A stretch of 33,948 nt of DNA, from NCBI GenBank assembly GCA_031285685.1, contig JAITVS010000038.1, positions 1 through 33,948 on the forward strand. The letters run 5' to 3'. This DNA is from Tannerella sp. GTDB lineage: Bacteria > Bacteroidota > Bacteroidia > Bacteroidales > Tannerellaceae. The notes under the pieces are model-generated. The model had not been told where the DNA came from and ran no database searches. It saw only the letters and a list, made by a program, of their open reading frames with translations. A program made the position numbers and the translations under genes. The stretch's first letter is position 1, and every line of letters begins with the position of its first letter. Shown here piece after piece: positions 7,364 through 16,909 of the stretch.

Positions 7364-9757
7364 TCATTCCGTTTTCAAGGCTTTTACCGGATCCTGATTG
7401 GCGGCATACCAACTCTGCCATGATACGGATGTAACCGAGATCAGTAAAACAAGCAGTCCCGATAAGGCAAATATCCACCAGTCGAGTGATGTTTTATGGG
7501 CAAAATTCTGAAGCCAGTAGTTCATCACATACCAGGACACAGGAACTGCAATTACAAAAGCGACGCCTATCCATACGACAAAACGGCTGTTCAGCATCCG
7601 GATGATATCACCGGGAGTAGCTCCGTTCACTTTCCGGATTCCAATCTCTTTCGTTTTCCGCTTAATAACAAACGCCATGATAATGATCAATCCCAGATTG
7701 GCTATAATCAAACACAGAAGTGAAAAAATACGCGTCAGCATTTCCGCATTCAATTCGTTATAATAAAGCTGTCCGTATATATCTTGCAGAAAGACATAAT
7801 CGGCCGGATAATCCGGATTTATCTGATTCCATACGGTATTAAACGTTTGAATAGCCTGCTCCTTTTTATCAGGAGACAACTGGATCATGAAACATTGTTG
7901 AAACATTTTCCGCTGTAATACAATCAAAGGTATCGATTCTTCAAAAGAAGTTGTATAATTAAAATCTTCCGTTACACCAACAATTGTTCCTTCCTTTATA
8001 TAATCCACCCCATTCCCGGAGCCGTCTAAATAGAGTCGTTTTCCGACAGCCTCTTCCGGATTTTCATACCCCAATGCCTGAACCGCTTTACGGTTAATCA
8101 CATATTCTTCTGTTATAGAAGAAACCGGTTTTCCGTCAAGCATATCAAAAAATGCAGTTTCTTCTTCCTTTAGTGTTCGTCTGGTTTCCCTGAACACAGT
8201 TCCGGCGATAGGTTTTATATTGAAAAACGGCAGAAAATCATTCCCGACAACAAGTATCGGCATACGACGGGGTATCTCCTCCTGATCTTCTGTTCGCACC
8301 CGAATTCCGTCGCGTATGGCAGAACCCGGAAGCTGCATGGCCGAAGTCACCATTTTTATTTCCGGATGCTTCAGCAACTCCGCCTTTAATACCTCATACC
8401 TGTCAACGATTATATTGGGTTGTTCTTTCATGACAAGGACGGAATCCTGATGTCCTCCCACCTGTGATGTTTTTATCCGGTCAATCTGCCGGGTAATACC
8501 AAAACTTAATATCACAATAAACACGACAATACCATACTGCGCGATAAGCAGATATTTCACTTTATCCAATGTGAAATTAGAGGGTTTTATTTCATTCTGA
8601 AAACCTCTAAACATGGTAGCGGACAAGCCTGTAATAACGGGAAAAAGCGATACTCCCACAACTAACACCAGAAACAAAGCCACCACTAAAAATACCTCCG
8701 TTATAGTTAAAACCGAAAATAAGTGTATCTGAGGGAAAACAAATAGAGAAACAAGACCACCCAGCAATATGGAGACCAGGCCTAAAACAAGAGCCAATAA
8801 GCTTTCATCTTTTACAACAACCGACGACGATGCACCATTCAATCGCAGCAACTGGTAATATTTGCCGTTAAACGAAAATATCAACCCTGCGTTCAGCCAA
8901 AGATTGAATAACACAATAACCAGTAAAAGCAGATTTGCTCCCGCAATCAGATAAATATAATTTATATTTCCGTTAGGTTCCAATTCACGAAGCACGCGGC
9001 TATACAGATGAATATCCGTCAAAGGCATGATATAAGGAGAAATTTTTTGAGGAGCATCTTTATATTGTTCATCCATTTTAGTCGCGACAGAAGTTTTCAG
9101 TTCATTCATATCCGTTCCGGGATGCAACAGCAGGTAAACATAAGTCCACCACCGGTCATTCTCCGGAAGATGCACAACTAAATCCGTATGAAAATGTGAA
9201 TTCTCCGGAAAATCCTCGAAAACACCATTGATAAAAAGCGAGAGGTTCGAAGCGTTTGAAAACTTACGTCCGGATATTTTTATTTCTTTTCCTATCGGAG
9301 ATTCTTCTCCGAAAAGTCGCCGCGCATATTTTTTGCTGATCGCTATTTTTCCGGGAGCGTCAATCACCGTGTTTTTATCTCCTTCCAATAGCCGGAAGTC
9401 AAATACCTCAAAAAAATTGGATGTAACCAGGTAAAAATCATTGATGATCTCCGACTTTCCGGCATATTCGATCAAACCGGTATTCACATATTGCAGAAAC
9501 ACAGCATCTTCAATAGCCGGAACATCTGTTATTACCGGACTACTCTTCGTCATACCGAAAATACGGCCGTCAACAGGCTCGTTATCATTTTGCACGGAAA
9601 ACCGGACAATCCGGTCCGCACTTGAATGAAACCGATCATAACTCAGCTCTTTTTTTATATAAGCGAATGACAATAACAAACATGAAAATATGACGGACAA
9701 TCCCAATAAATTGACAACCCGCAGATATTTACTTTTCCTTAAACGCCTTAAAAACAT
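7364..9757 (-). CDS. FtsX-like ABC transporter permease (MacB type, two FtsX domains)
   Basis: A 797-residue inner-membrane protein. It has an N-terminal transmembrane helix (~17-34), a periplasmic MacB_PCD-like domain with SYDRFHSSADRIVRFSVQ and FFEVFDFRLLEGD, then four hydrophobic segments between ~270 and ~420. A second periplasmic domain follows, and then three C-terminal helices with the hallmark KRKTKEIGIRKVNGATPGDI. This duplicated layout is common in Bacteroidetes permeases that lack a partner ATPase gene nearby, as here. Such proteins are linked to export or to envelope-stress responses, and the substrate is unknown. The gene stands alone, convergent with the esterase gene. Its upstream region carries a sigma-54 promoter match (9805-9820) and two upstream dyads (9874-9912), which point to control by an NtrC-type response regulator. 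Confidence 0.9.
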   Translation of the reverse strand: MFLRRLRKSKYLRVVNLLGLSVIFSCLLLSFAYIKKELSYDRFHSSADRIVRFSVQNDNEPVDGRIFGMTKSSPVITDVPAIEDAVFLQYVNTGLIEYAGKSEIINDFYLVTSNFFEVFDFRLLEGDKNTVIDAPGKIAISKKYARRLFGEESPIGKEIKISGRKFSNASNLSLFINGVFEDFPENSHFHTDLVVHLPENDRWWTYVYLLLHPGTDMNELKTSVATKMDEQYKDAPQKISPYIMPLTDIHLYSRVLRELEPNGNINYIYLIAGANLLLLVIVLFNLWLNAGLIFSFNGKYYQLLRLNGASSSVVVKDESLLALVLGLVSILLGGLVSLFVFPQIHLFSVLTITEVFLVVALFLVLVVGVSLFPVITGLSATMFRGFQNEIKPSNFTLDKVKYLLIAQYGIVVFIVILSFGITRQIDRIKTSQVGGHQDSVLVMKEQPNIIVDRYEVLKAELLKHPEIKMVTSAMQLPGSAIRDGIRVRTEDQEEIPRRMPILVVGNDFLPFFNIKPIAGTVFRETRRTLKEEETAFFDMLDGKPVSSITEEYVINRKAVQALGYENPEEAVGKRLYLDGSGNGVDYIKEGTIVGVTEDFNYTTSFEESIPLIVLQRKMFQQCFMIQLSPDKKEQAIQTFNTVWNQINPDYPADYVFLQDIYGQLYYNELNAEMLTRIFSLLCLIIANLGLIIIMAFVIKRKTKEIGIRKVNGATPGDIIRMLNSRFVVWIGVAFVIAVPVSWYVMNYWLQNFAHKTSLDWWIFALSGLLVLLISVTSVSWQSWYAANQDPVKALKTE

Positions 9758-9804
9758 AAACCAATCATTTTTATTAATAACGAAACAAAGCTACTCATAG
9801 TATA

Positions 9805-9820
9805 ATCAAACCTCATGCCA
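9805..9820 (-). promoter_or_regulatory. Sigma-54 (-24/-12) promoter
   Basis: Read on the minus strand, the sequence is TGGCATGAGGTTTGAT. It matches the sigma-54 consensus TGGCAYRN4TTGCW at every defined position except the C of the -12 GC pair, and it keeps the 10-bp GG-to-G spacing. Transcription would start about 12 bp further on, near 9795, leaving an untranslated leader of roughly 37 nt before the permease ATG at 9757. Confidence 0.65.
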
Positions 9821-9873
9821 CAAACACAAAGATCTAACTATATGAATATTACACCGAAACCATCACATAAATC

Positions 9874-9912
9874 TGTCCAATTATTAGACACTAAATGTCA
9901 AAAAATTAGACA
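9874..9912 (-). promoter_or_regulatory. Two 17-bp dyads, probable activator (NtrC-type) sites
   Basis: TGTCCAATTATTAGACA (9874-9890) and TGTCAAAAAATTAGACA (9896-9912) both have the form TGTC-N9-GACA, with dyad centres 22 bp apart, or two helical turns. They lie about 85-110 bp upstream of the inferred sigma-54 start site, the usual place for enhancer-binding proteins. The activator is not in the window. Confidence 0.65.
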
Positions 9913-10014
9913 ATATAATAAGAAAACAGCAGACCTGTTAACACTATATCCCCCGACAATAATTCTTCTGTTAAAAATATGCAAATAAGATAGAAGATTC
10001 ATCGAATATTCATC

Positions 10015-10042
10015 TTTGTTCATCTTAAAATATATACCTTTG
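10015..10042 (+). promoter_or_regulatory. Bacteroidetes-type promoter for the flavoprotein gene
   Basis: TTTG at 10015-10018 (-33) and TACCTTTG at 10035-10042 (-7, consensus TAnnTTTG) are separated by 16 bp. The transcript would start near 10050, leaving a leader of about 80 nt. Confidence 0.6.
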
Positions 10043-10050
10043 CCCCCGAT

Positions 10051-10078
10051 TGGAAGTCGTGTTACAACAAGGCTTCCA
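10051..10078 (+). promoter_or_regulatory. Leader hairpin before the flavoprotein gene
   Basis: TGGAAG (10051-10056) pairs with CTTCCA (10073-10078). The stem continues through a C-G pair, a mismatch and TGTT/AACA up to a very short loop. It lies at the very start of the predicted mRNA. It is too small for a known metabolite riboswitch and is more likely an mRNA-stabilising structure. Confidence 0.4.
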
Positions 10079-10131
10079 TTTTGTGAATTTTAACATAACA
10101 ACGAAGGACTTTTTTAATTAAATTCAAATTA

Positions 10132-11208
10132 ATGAAATCATTTTTTATTGGGAATATGGAGATAAAGATCCCGATCATACAAGGAGGTATGGGAGTCGGT
10201 GTATCTTTATCAGGATTGGCGTCTGCTGTAGCCAATGCAGGTGGAGTCGGCGTCATTTCATGTGCAGGCATGGGGTTGCTATACCCTAAGATCAAAGGCG
10301 ATTACGCCATAAAATGTATCGAAGGATTAAAAGAAGAGATAAGAAAATCAAGAGAAAAAACCAAAGGAGTCATTGGGGTCAATATCATGGTCGCCCTGTC
10401 CAATTATGCGGACATGGCCCGTACGGCTATCAAAGAAAAAATCGACGTAATCTTCGCCGGAGCCGGACTCCCTCTGGATCTGCCGTCATTTCTTTCCTCC
10501 GACAGCACCACGAAACTGGTTCCAATTGTTTCATCCTCAAGGGCGGCAAAAATTATTTGTGACAAATGGAAAGCCAATTATGGCTATTTACCTGATGCTA
10601 TCGTGGTTGAAGGTCCTAAAGCAGGCGGTCACCTTGGTTTCAAAAAAGAACAGTTGGCCGACAATCATTATTCACTTGAAACTCTTCTCCCTGAAATCGT
10701 ATCGGTGGCCTCTACCTATGAATCGGAAAAACATATTCCGGTTATCGCAGCAGGAGGAATTTCTACAGGTAAGGATATTTCACGCTTCATGGAATTGGGC
10801 GCTTCGGCCGTACAAATGGGAAGTATTTTCGTAACCACCGAAGAGTGCGATGCTTCGCGGACATTCAAAGAGGTTTACCTCAATTCCAATCCGGAAGATA
10901 TAGAAATCATAGAAAGTCCGGTCGGTATGCCGGGACGCGCTATCAGAGGAGAGTTTATCCAGCGGGTAAAAGAAGGACTGACAAAACCGATAAGCTGCCC
11001 TTTCAATTGCATCAAGACATGTGACTACACAAAGAGTCCGTATTGCATTGTAAAAGCATTATATAATGCGGCAAAAGGCAATATGAGCAAAGGATATGCC
11101 TTCGCCGGAGCAAACGCGTTCCTGTCAAAAAAAATAAGCAGTGTAAAAGAAGTTTTTGAATCATTGAAAAATGAATTTGCCCAGGCTACACAAAAAGTAA
11201 CGGAATAA
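10132..11208 (+). CDS. Nitronate monooxygenase family flavoprotein (NMO / FabK-like)
   Basis: An FMN-dependent TIM-barrel enzyme of the 2-nitropropane dioxygenase family, 358 residues, cytoplasmic. The N-terminus has the FMN-binding PIIQGGMGVGVS. His167 in the GPKAGGHLG segment is the conserved catalytic-site histidine. AAGGIS (206-211) and GASAVQMGS (223-231) form the phosphate-binding end of the barrel. Family members oxidise nitronates or, as FabK relatives, reduce enoyl thioesters, and the sequence alone does not decide which. Four cysteines (C289, C293, C297, C305) near the C-terminus form a CX3CX3CX7C cluster that is not part of the core fold and might bind a metal. The gene has its own promoter upstream and a strong stem-loop behind it, so it is monocistronic. 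Confidence 0.88.
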   Translation: MKSFFIGNMEIKIPIIQGGMGVGVSLSGLASAVANAGGVGVISCAGMGLLYPKIKGDYAIKCIEGLKEEIRKSREKTKGVIGVNIMVALSNYADMARTAIKEKIDVIFAGAGLPLDLPSFLSSDSTTKLVPIVSSSRAAKIICDKWKANYGYLPDAIVVEGPKAGGHLGFKKEQLADNHYSLETLLPEIVSVASTYESEKHIPVIAAGGISTGKDISRFMELGASAVQMGSIFVTTEECDASRTFKEVYLNSNPEDIEIIESPVGMPGRAIRGEFIQRVKEGLTKPISCPFNCIKTCDYTKSPYCIVKALYNAAKGNMSKGYAFAGANAFLSKKISSVKEVFESLKNEFAQATQKVTE

Positions 11209-11228
11209 TAAAAATCAAAAACGTATTT

Positions 11229-11285
11229 ATCCCCAGACGTTACATGAAATTCAGGAGTGAAGAGAGATATGTAACGTCTGGGGAT
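11229..11285. terminator. Bidirectional terminator stem-loop
   Basis: A perfect 17-bp stem, ATCCCCAGACGTTACAT (11229-11245) with its complement at 11269-11285, and a 23-nt loop. It lies between the convergent flavoprotein and TIM-barrel genes. A-rich sequence before the stem and T-rich sequence after it suit termination from both sides. Confidence 0.8.
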
Positions 11286-11293
11286 ATTTATTA

Positions 11294-13009
11294 TCAAGGT
11301 GCAATCCATTTATTCCAGTCAGGCTCAGCTTCTGAGCGCCATGTCAGCGGGTGAAAATTCTGTTTAAGCCATGTCCTGGGGTCGCGGTCAAACTCAGTCA
11401 ATTTTGTTTCCGCCATTTTATATCCATTTTTTATATCATCCTGAAGTAAAATTTGAATCCTGGCACATACTTTTTCAAATTGTTTCTGATCATATTGAAC
11501 AGTCCGGGCATCCTGAGAGGCCACAGTCAACATATAATGAATCCCTTTTCCTTCAAGTGAGCGAGCTGTATTATTTATAAAATCACGTTGTTTTTTAATA
11601 TCGTCCGACATTTTTTCATTCAAAGCAATTGCCTGATCAAAATATTCCACTGCCTTTCGATTTAATTGAGCCGCATCACGTAGCCTGATTCCCGTATCTT
11701 CAAAAATCCAGGGGTGAGCGGTTTTGGCGTCAGTAAGTATAAAATTAGCCCGGCGATTGGATTCCCAAATAGGAGTATCCCATGTTCCATTCACGATCTT
11801 CACATAATCCCAGCGGTGTTCGCCTTTCTCCCCTTTATCCAAACCCAGAGGGCCGATCAAATAACTCACATCCCAGGGAAAAGCTTCTACTGCCTGTGCC
11901 ACATATTCCCATGCTTTAATCATGAACGGAGCTGTTTTTTTTCCGTAAGGTGCGGCAATTTGCTGCAGTAATTCGTCTAATGAGGCATCTGGATTTTTCA
12001 TCCAAGCTTTGAGCATGGCATAGTTTACCGAATAAGTAGAGGGGGCAAAACCATAATATTCTTTTACACCAACGACTCCTTCCAATTCTTTCCAACCCGC
12101 CATTTGTTCATAAATCAGCCTTGGAAAATAATCATCAATCTGATACAATCCTTTATACAATGTATGATCAAATTCACCTACCACCGGAATATTAAGCTCC
12201 AATGCATATTGAATCAGTCGCTTAAGTCCGAGATCCGATTTTAATGATCCGTCATTGAATGGATACACTTCATTACTTGTGGATGAATTAAGCATTAATC
12301 CAAAATTGCCTTTACTAACACCTTTGACTGTTTCAAGTGTCTGGCCTTTTGATAATTCCCATGGCTTCCACCACAACATGGCTTTTCCGTCAGGGCGCGA
12401 TTCAACCATTGCATCTTTCAGAAGTGAAAGAAAATAAGCCAAACGATCATTGATAGGAATACCCGAACAACGTGGACAAGGACCAAACTCACTACAGATC
12501 CATGCTTGCTGGTCAAATGTATAAACAAGCATATCATTCACTGTAGGAAAATCAGCCATAAACTTCTTAACTTTACGTACATACTCTTGTTGTACCGCCG
12601 GATCGGAAATACATGCCGGCTTTACCGGATCAAAATTCAACATTCTCGGAATACCAAAGTGAGCCAATGTTTTAAACCCATGTTTCTCTGCCTGTATAAT
12701 ACGATACTTCCATTTTTCCATTTGTTCAGGATCTTCCAGATCCTCCAGGTTTATGACTTCATCAGCCGGTTTCCCACCCCATGCAATACTTAATTGCAGC
12801 ATGTTAATGCCCAATTCTTTCAAATCATTTAACTGTTGATCATCCCATTTAATATCTTCTGTTACAGAAGGATTCCCCACAATTCCAATGAAATAATCAA
12901 ATCCGGCCCTGCCGTTTTTTAACGGATCGGATTTTTTTTGAGCAAAACCTTGTTGTCCCAGTAATAAGGGAATGATAATCAGCGTAATTAAATTTTGTTT
13001 TTTCATCAT
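11294..13009 (-). CDS. Secreted TIM-barrel-like protein, probable glycoside hydrolase of unassigned family
   Basis: The start is set at the MMKKQN pair (ATG at 13009, or 13006). This gives a standard signal peptide (LITLIIIPLLLGQQGFA) and a 571-residue protein. Alternating strand/helix patterns such as LKELGINMLQLSIAWGG, HGFKTLAHFGIPR, VNDMLVYTFDQQAW, KAMLWWKPWEL, NIPVVGEFDHTLY and VVGVKEYYGFAP suggest a (beta/alpha)8 barrel. Candidate acids at strand ends include E in VGEFDH and E in VKEYYG. CSEFGPCPRCSG holds three closely spaced cysteines, which may form disulfides or bind metal. The C-terminal ~150 residues are helical. I cannot place it in a named GH family. It is last in the minus-strand series behind the receptor and two T9SS proteins, 59 bp after the preceding gene, so a role in degrading the same glycan is likely. 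Confidence 0.72.
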   Translation of the reverse strand: MMKKQNLITLIIIPLLLGQQGFAQKKSDPLKNGRAGFDYFIGIVGNPSVTEDIKWDDQQLNDLKELGINMLQLSIAWGGKPADEVINLEDLEDPEQMEKWKYRIIQAEKHGFKTLAHFGIPRMLNFDPVKPACISDPAVQQEYVRKVKKFMADFPTVNDMLVYTFDQQAWICSEFGPCPRCSGIPINDRLAYFLSLLKDAMVESRPDGKAMLWWKPWELSKGQTLETVKGVSKGNFGLMLNSSTSNEVYPFNDGSLKSDLGLKRLIQYALELNIPVVGEFDHTLYKGLYQIDDYFPRLIYEQMAGWKELEGVVGVKEYYGFAPSTYSVNYAMLKAWMKNPDASLDELLQQIAAPYGKKTAPFMIKAWEYVAQAVEAFPWDVSYLIGPLGLDKGEKGEHRWDYVKIVNGTWDTPIWESNRRANFILTDAKTAHPWIFEDTGIRLRDAAQLNRKAVEYFDQAIALNEKMSDDIKKQRDFINNTARSLEGKGIHYMLTVASQDARTVQYDQKQFEKVCARIQILLQDDIKNGYKMAETKLTEFDRDPRTWLKQNFHPLTWRSEAEPDWNKWIAP

Positions 13010-13068
13010 TAATTTATTTTTAGTATTATACATTATTTTAATCCGAAACCGACTCCGGTAATTGATAT

Positions 13069-16000
13069 TTATCTTTTTACAATCAACATTTGTTGTATAT
13101 ATTTATTATCTTTCGTTTTAATCAATACAACATAATTTCCGTTTTCCAATCCGTAAACAGGATATACATCGCTGCCGCCTTGGAATCTGGTAGTCATTTT
13201 ACCAGATAAAGTATAGATGCAAATCTCACATATATCTTCACCATTCAATACATGCATCATTCCGGTCGAATTAGGATTCGGAAATATCTTCAACCGGTTT
13301 CCCTCATTACAGTTTTGTCCGATCTCTACATTTGATGTAATATCAGTAGGAGTAAATTGATATTCATAGGATTGGATCTCGCCCGGCAGTATAGTCAATT
13401 GGACTACAATAAATCCGTTTTCCAATTCCGAAGAATGAATTCCGGCTATATCAAACATTCTGGGTATTTTAATTTTTAAATCACGCTGGAGTATATTAGA
13501 TGAGTTATTCTTTATCTCTACCTTTACATGTTGCAAATCACGTACGGCGGAAACAGACAGTCCGCCTTTAACCATCAAATCATTAAATCCTATGTTCCTA
13601 TATTCCCATTCGTCCGGTATCGCAGGAAAGAGATCTATATTCTGATCATCATCCGGGTCTATCAGCATCTGCGAAACATTACAGATAAAGGCACCGTGCG
13701 CACCGATTTCCGGAGTCAAAGCATGATTTCCTCTCACTTCAGAAAAACAAACATCATCGTATAAAATATCAGGCTGCGTAAAATTTTGCAACCAGGATAA
13801 TGCATCGTTCCCCATACCCAGCTTGGCTGCGATTACGCCCATTGTACCATTGTTAAACACATAGTTTCCCGTAGATGATTTAGATACATTAATATAGGTT
13901 GGTAATATCTTCCGGTCATCTTTAGTAATAACTCCGTACCACCATAAGGGTGAAAGCCAGGTTGCATCACCGACCCCTTCCTCTGCCAAAGCCCCGACTC
14001 CTCCGGCAATCTGCACTTCACCAAATAAGGTCGTTTGAGGAATCAGAATTTTATCCTCAAATACATCCCAACCCGGTTCGGAGAGTCCTCTCTTCTTACA
14101 CTCATTATATCCCATGCGCACAGCCGACTGTTGAACAGTATTAGGCATATGTTTGCAGCGATAGGCATTGCCGTCTACAATCAGATCCTGCAATGAAACA
14201 TAGGTAGTTGATTTGAGAATATCATATGCTTTATCACAAAATAGCTGATCATCACTATAATCTAAATAAGATAAAGCCATTAAAGCAGCATTTGTACCCG
14301 GATAATTCTGGTAAAGGTTAATTCCTTCTCCTTCTGTCGGCTGTACACAAATTGTACCGTCATACCCCATTAATGTAGTATAGATGGCTCCCGACAAATA
14401 TTTTCGCGTTACATGATGATGGGTAATTCCATTCACAGCATTTTCTTTCGCTTTGGGGAGAACATTGTAAGTCCAATCTGCAATATGTTTGGCTTCATTT
14501 AAATGTCCGGTATAAAGCAGGGCTAAGTGACTGAACATTAAATCGTACTCGGGGCATATGGCTCCGGCAAAACTCTCAACATCAGTAGAATTACAACCGG
14601 GAGGTATAGATGTATTTCCAAAATAAATTCCATGATAGAATACAGACTGTGCATATAACTTTGCAATCGATTCATCCGGAATGGAAATCTGCGATCGATT
14701 CATATAATCATTCCACCAGACAGCCGTTTCCTGCTTCAATGTTTCATATCCCTTCTGTCTGGCTGCAAAAGCTTTATTCCATGCATGATCCCATTGTAAA
14801 TCGGGAGTTTCTGGATTGAACGAAGACGCCGGTATAATATAAAATGTAATCGCATCAGCAGCATTAGAAGAATTCAATGTAGCACTTCCACTATCAGTAA
14901 TTACGGAAGAAGTCGCTTCAGCGACCACCGCTAAAACAGCCGTTGAGGTATTCAAACGGGTGGCAGTAATTACCATTCCTTTTGTACCGGACTGCTCCCT
15001 TACGGTAATATCACTTGTCCAGGATTCATGCAGTTTATCATAAATACCGGAATTATTATAGATCCTTACATCCTGCTCTACTGCAACATTTAACCGGATA
15101 GGAGAAGGAGCTCCCGTATCCTGTATACGAATAACCAATACGCCTTCGGGAGTAACAAATACCGTCCGTTTAGTCATAAAAGAAGTTCCTTCCACCTTTA
15201 AGCCCAAATCGATGGTTAATTCTCCGGTTGCTATATTTAATTGATGTTCGAACGAAGTGATTGTCCCCGGGAACAAATCAGGACCGTATCCTCCCCGTAA
15301 AATAAACGGGTTGAACCGATGTCCTTCGTTATCCCACCAATATTCATAACCATAGTACGGACGGTGTTTATGCCATATCCCCTCATCTGCATCCGGCGCT
15401 TTTGTTCCGGCAAATCCCCAGGGATCTACGCGCAAAACGGTACCTCCCAGTCCTAATGGCTGATACTGATAATCTTTCCGTGCCAACTTATCCATACCTG
15501 ATTTTACAAAGGCGCTGCTTTGAAGAACAGAGTTCCAAGCCTCAGAAGCAGTTCGTTGTTCGGGAAGAAGCTCTATTTTTGTAATTTTTGTTGATGCTCC
15601 GAACCACTTTTCTGCAGGAGTGGCCGATGAATTATGAGGAATCTCGATTCGTATCAATCCGATTTCACCCGAATAATCTGTTCCCCAGCCGGGATCAGTT
15701 GCCGAAATATCTACCCTCACATAATTTTTGCCAGGGTCAATATCAAAAAAAGAATAAGCAATCGTACCATCTGATTTTCCGAATTCAAGTAATCCCTTGA
15801 CCGGAATATCTATAGGCCAGTCTATTGCTTGATAGAAGATATCACAGAACGGATATAGTTCCGCATCAAATTTAGTATTCACCTCTACTTGCGGAAACCA
15901 TAATTGCGGTCCCATTTCGGATGCATTATCCACATAATGCAGAATCATGGCTCCCGGCTCATACTCTACAGTGATATCTCTGATACTTCCATCCTCTATT

Positions 16001-16743
16001 TCCCGCCATCCATCCAATCCGTTTTCAAAAGTCCATGCCGATACAACTCCCGACAAAATAAATCCCTGCTCTGAAATTTCCTTTTCCGTCAACGTATAAT
16101 TATACAGATTAAGGTCATCAATACAGGCGGTCAAACCATTAAGACCAATCAGCAGATTACCGGAACGGTTTACAGCCGGAACAGATAATATTTCTCCTGC
16201 TTTTTTTCCGTTTATATAACAGGTAACTACATTGCGTGCAGCCACCAGTGCTATATGTTGCCAGGAATTATGAGTCCATGTTGCTATATTCTCCCATATC
16301 CGCCCTGCTTTCTGAAATGACAATTGTCCTTTATTGATCGCCAGATTGAAATAACCACCATCAAAAGAGATAATATTTACAGGCATTGAAGCCTCTTTTT
16401 GTTCGCTTCCGGTCGTTTTTATCCAAAAGGAGAAAGACATTTCTCCGGAATAAAAAAACGGGTCGGAATACATTACTAAGTGACTTTTTCCGTCAACAAA
16501 CACTCCTCCCGAACCGTACCTGGCTGCCATAGGTTCTATTCTCGGATTCCCCGATGTCATAAAAGTAAATTCGTTTTCCGTATCATCAAAACCGGCATCA
16601 AAAATCCAGCTAATTTTTTTCCGATTGTCAGGTATCGGCGACTGAGTGTCGGGAAAATCCCATATTATATCTTTTGCCAGGCAAACCTGAGCAAAAACAG
16701 TAAGTGAAAATATAATTATGCAACATGTTTTAATTCTACACAT
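13069..16743 (-). CDS. T9SS-exported (alpha/alpha)6 glycosidase with LamG domain
   Basis: The ATG at 16743 is chosen because it opens a signal peptide (CCIIIFSLTVFAQVCLA); an upstream in-frame start gives no better one. The protein is 1224 residues. Residues ~45-220 form a LamG/concanavalin-like domain (FSFWIKTTGS, WQHIALVAARNVVTCYINGK, IDDLNLYNYTLTEKEI). A beta-sandwich-rich middle follows, then at ~690-1080 an (alpha/alpha)6 barrel resembling GH95/GH65-type enzymes (AWNKAFAARQKGYETLKQ, LALLYTGHLNEAKHIADW, TPEIGAHGAFICNVSQML), ending with DLFPAIPDEWEY, a typical closing segment. The last ~75 residues (IFPNPNSTG ... VLIKTKDNKYIQQMLIVKR) are a type A T9SS sorting tail, so the enzyme is expected at the cell surface or outside. 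Substrate is unknown. Confidence 0.82.
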   Translation of the reverse strand: MCRIKTCCIIIFSLTVFAQVCLAKDIIWDFPDTQSPIPDNRKKISWIFDAGFDDTENEFTFMTSGNPRIEPMAARYGSGGVFVDGKSHLVMYSDPFFYSGEMSFSFWIKTTGSEQKEASMPVNIISFDGGYFNLAINKGQLSFQKAGRIWENIATWTHNSWQHIALVAARNVVTCYINGKKAGEILSVPAVNRSGNLLIGLNGLTACIDDLNLYNYTLTEKEISEQGFILSGVVSAWTFENGLDGWREIEDGSIRDITVEYEPGAMILHYVDNASEMGPQLWFPQVEVNTKFDAELYPFCDIFYQAIDWPIDIPVKGLLEFGKSDGTIAYSFFDIDPGKNYVRVDISATDPGWGTDYSGEIGLIRIEIPHNSSATPAEKWFGASTKITKIELLPEQRTASEAWNSVLQSSAFVKSGMDKLARKDYQYQPLGLGGTVLRVDPWGFAGTKAPDADEGIWHKHRPYYGYEYWWDNEGHRFNPFILRGGYGPDLFPGTITSFEHQLNIATGELTIDLGLKVEGTSFMTKRTVFVTPEGVLVIRIQDTGAPSPIRLNVAVEQDVRIYNNSGIYDKLHESWTSDITVREQSGTKGMVITATRLNTSTAVLAVVAEATSSVITDSGSATLNSSNAADAITFYIIPASSFNPETPDLQWDHAWNKAFAARQKGYETLKQETAVWWNDYMNRSQISIPDESIAKLYAQSVFYHGIYFGNTSIPPGCNSTDVESFAGAICPEYDLMFSHLALLYTGHLNEAKHIADWTYNVLPKAKENAVNGITHHHVTRKYLSGAIYTTLMGYDGTICVQPTEGEGINLYQNYPGTNAALMALSYLDYSDDQLFCDKAYDILKSTTYVSLQDLIVDGNAYRCKHMPNTVQQSAVRMGYNECKKRGLSEPGWDVFEDKILIPQTTLFGEVQIAGGVGALAEEGVGDATWLSPLWWYGVITKDDRKILPTYINVSKSSTGNYVFNNGTMGVIAAKLGMGNDALSWLQNFTQPDILYDDVCFSEVRGNHALTPEIGAHGAFICNVSQMLIDPDDDQNIDLFPAIPDEWEYRNIGFNDLMVKGGLSVSAVRDLQHVKVEIKNNSSNILQRDLKIKIPRMFDIAGIHSSELENGFIVVQLTILPGEIQSYEYQFTPTDITSNVEIGQNCNEGNRLKIFPNPNSTGMMHVLNGEDICEICIYTLSGKMTTRFQGGSDVYPVYGLENGNYVVLIKTKDNKYIQQMLIVKR

Positions 16744-16835
16744 GACACGAACGCTTTTAAACAATAGAAAAATGAAGAACCCCGACCGATGAAATAAATT
16801 CAACAGTGACAAACAGATGATATAATGGGATCAGC

Positions 16836-16890
16836 TAAGAACTAGAAGTTAAATTACTTCTTTGTTTCGCCCTTTAACTTCTAGTTCTTA
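16836..16890 (-). terminator. 18-bp stem-loop after the beta-helix gene
   Basis: TAAGAACTAGAAGTTAAA (16836-16853) pairs perfectly with 16873-16890 across a 19-nt loop. It sits 19 bp after the stop of the beta-helix gene and upstream of the glycosidase gene. It may partly separate expression of the receptor-side genes from the enzyme genes. The AT-rich stem makes it a weak classical terminator. Confidence 0.6.
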
Positions 16891-16909
16891 AGACCTTATT
16901 GATTAATTC

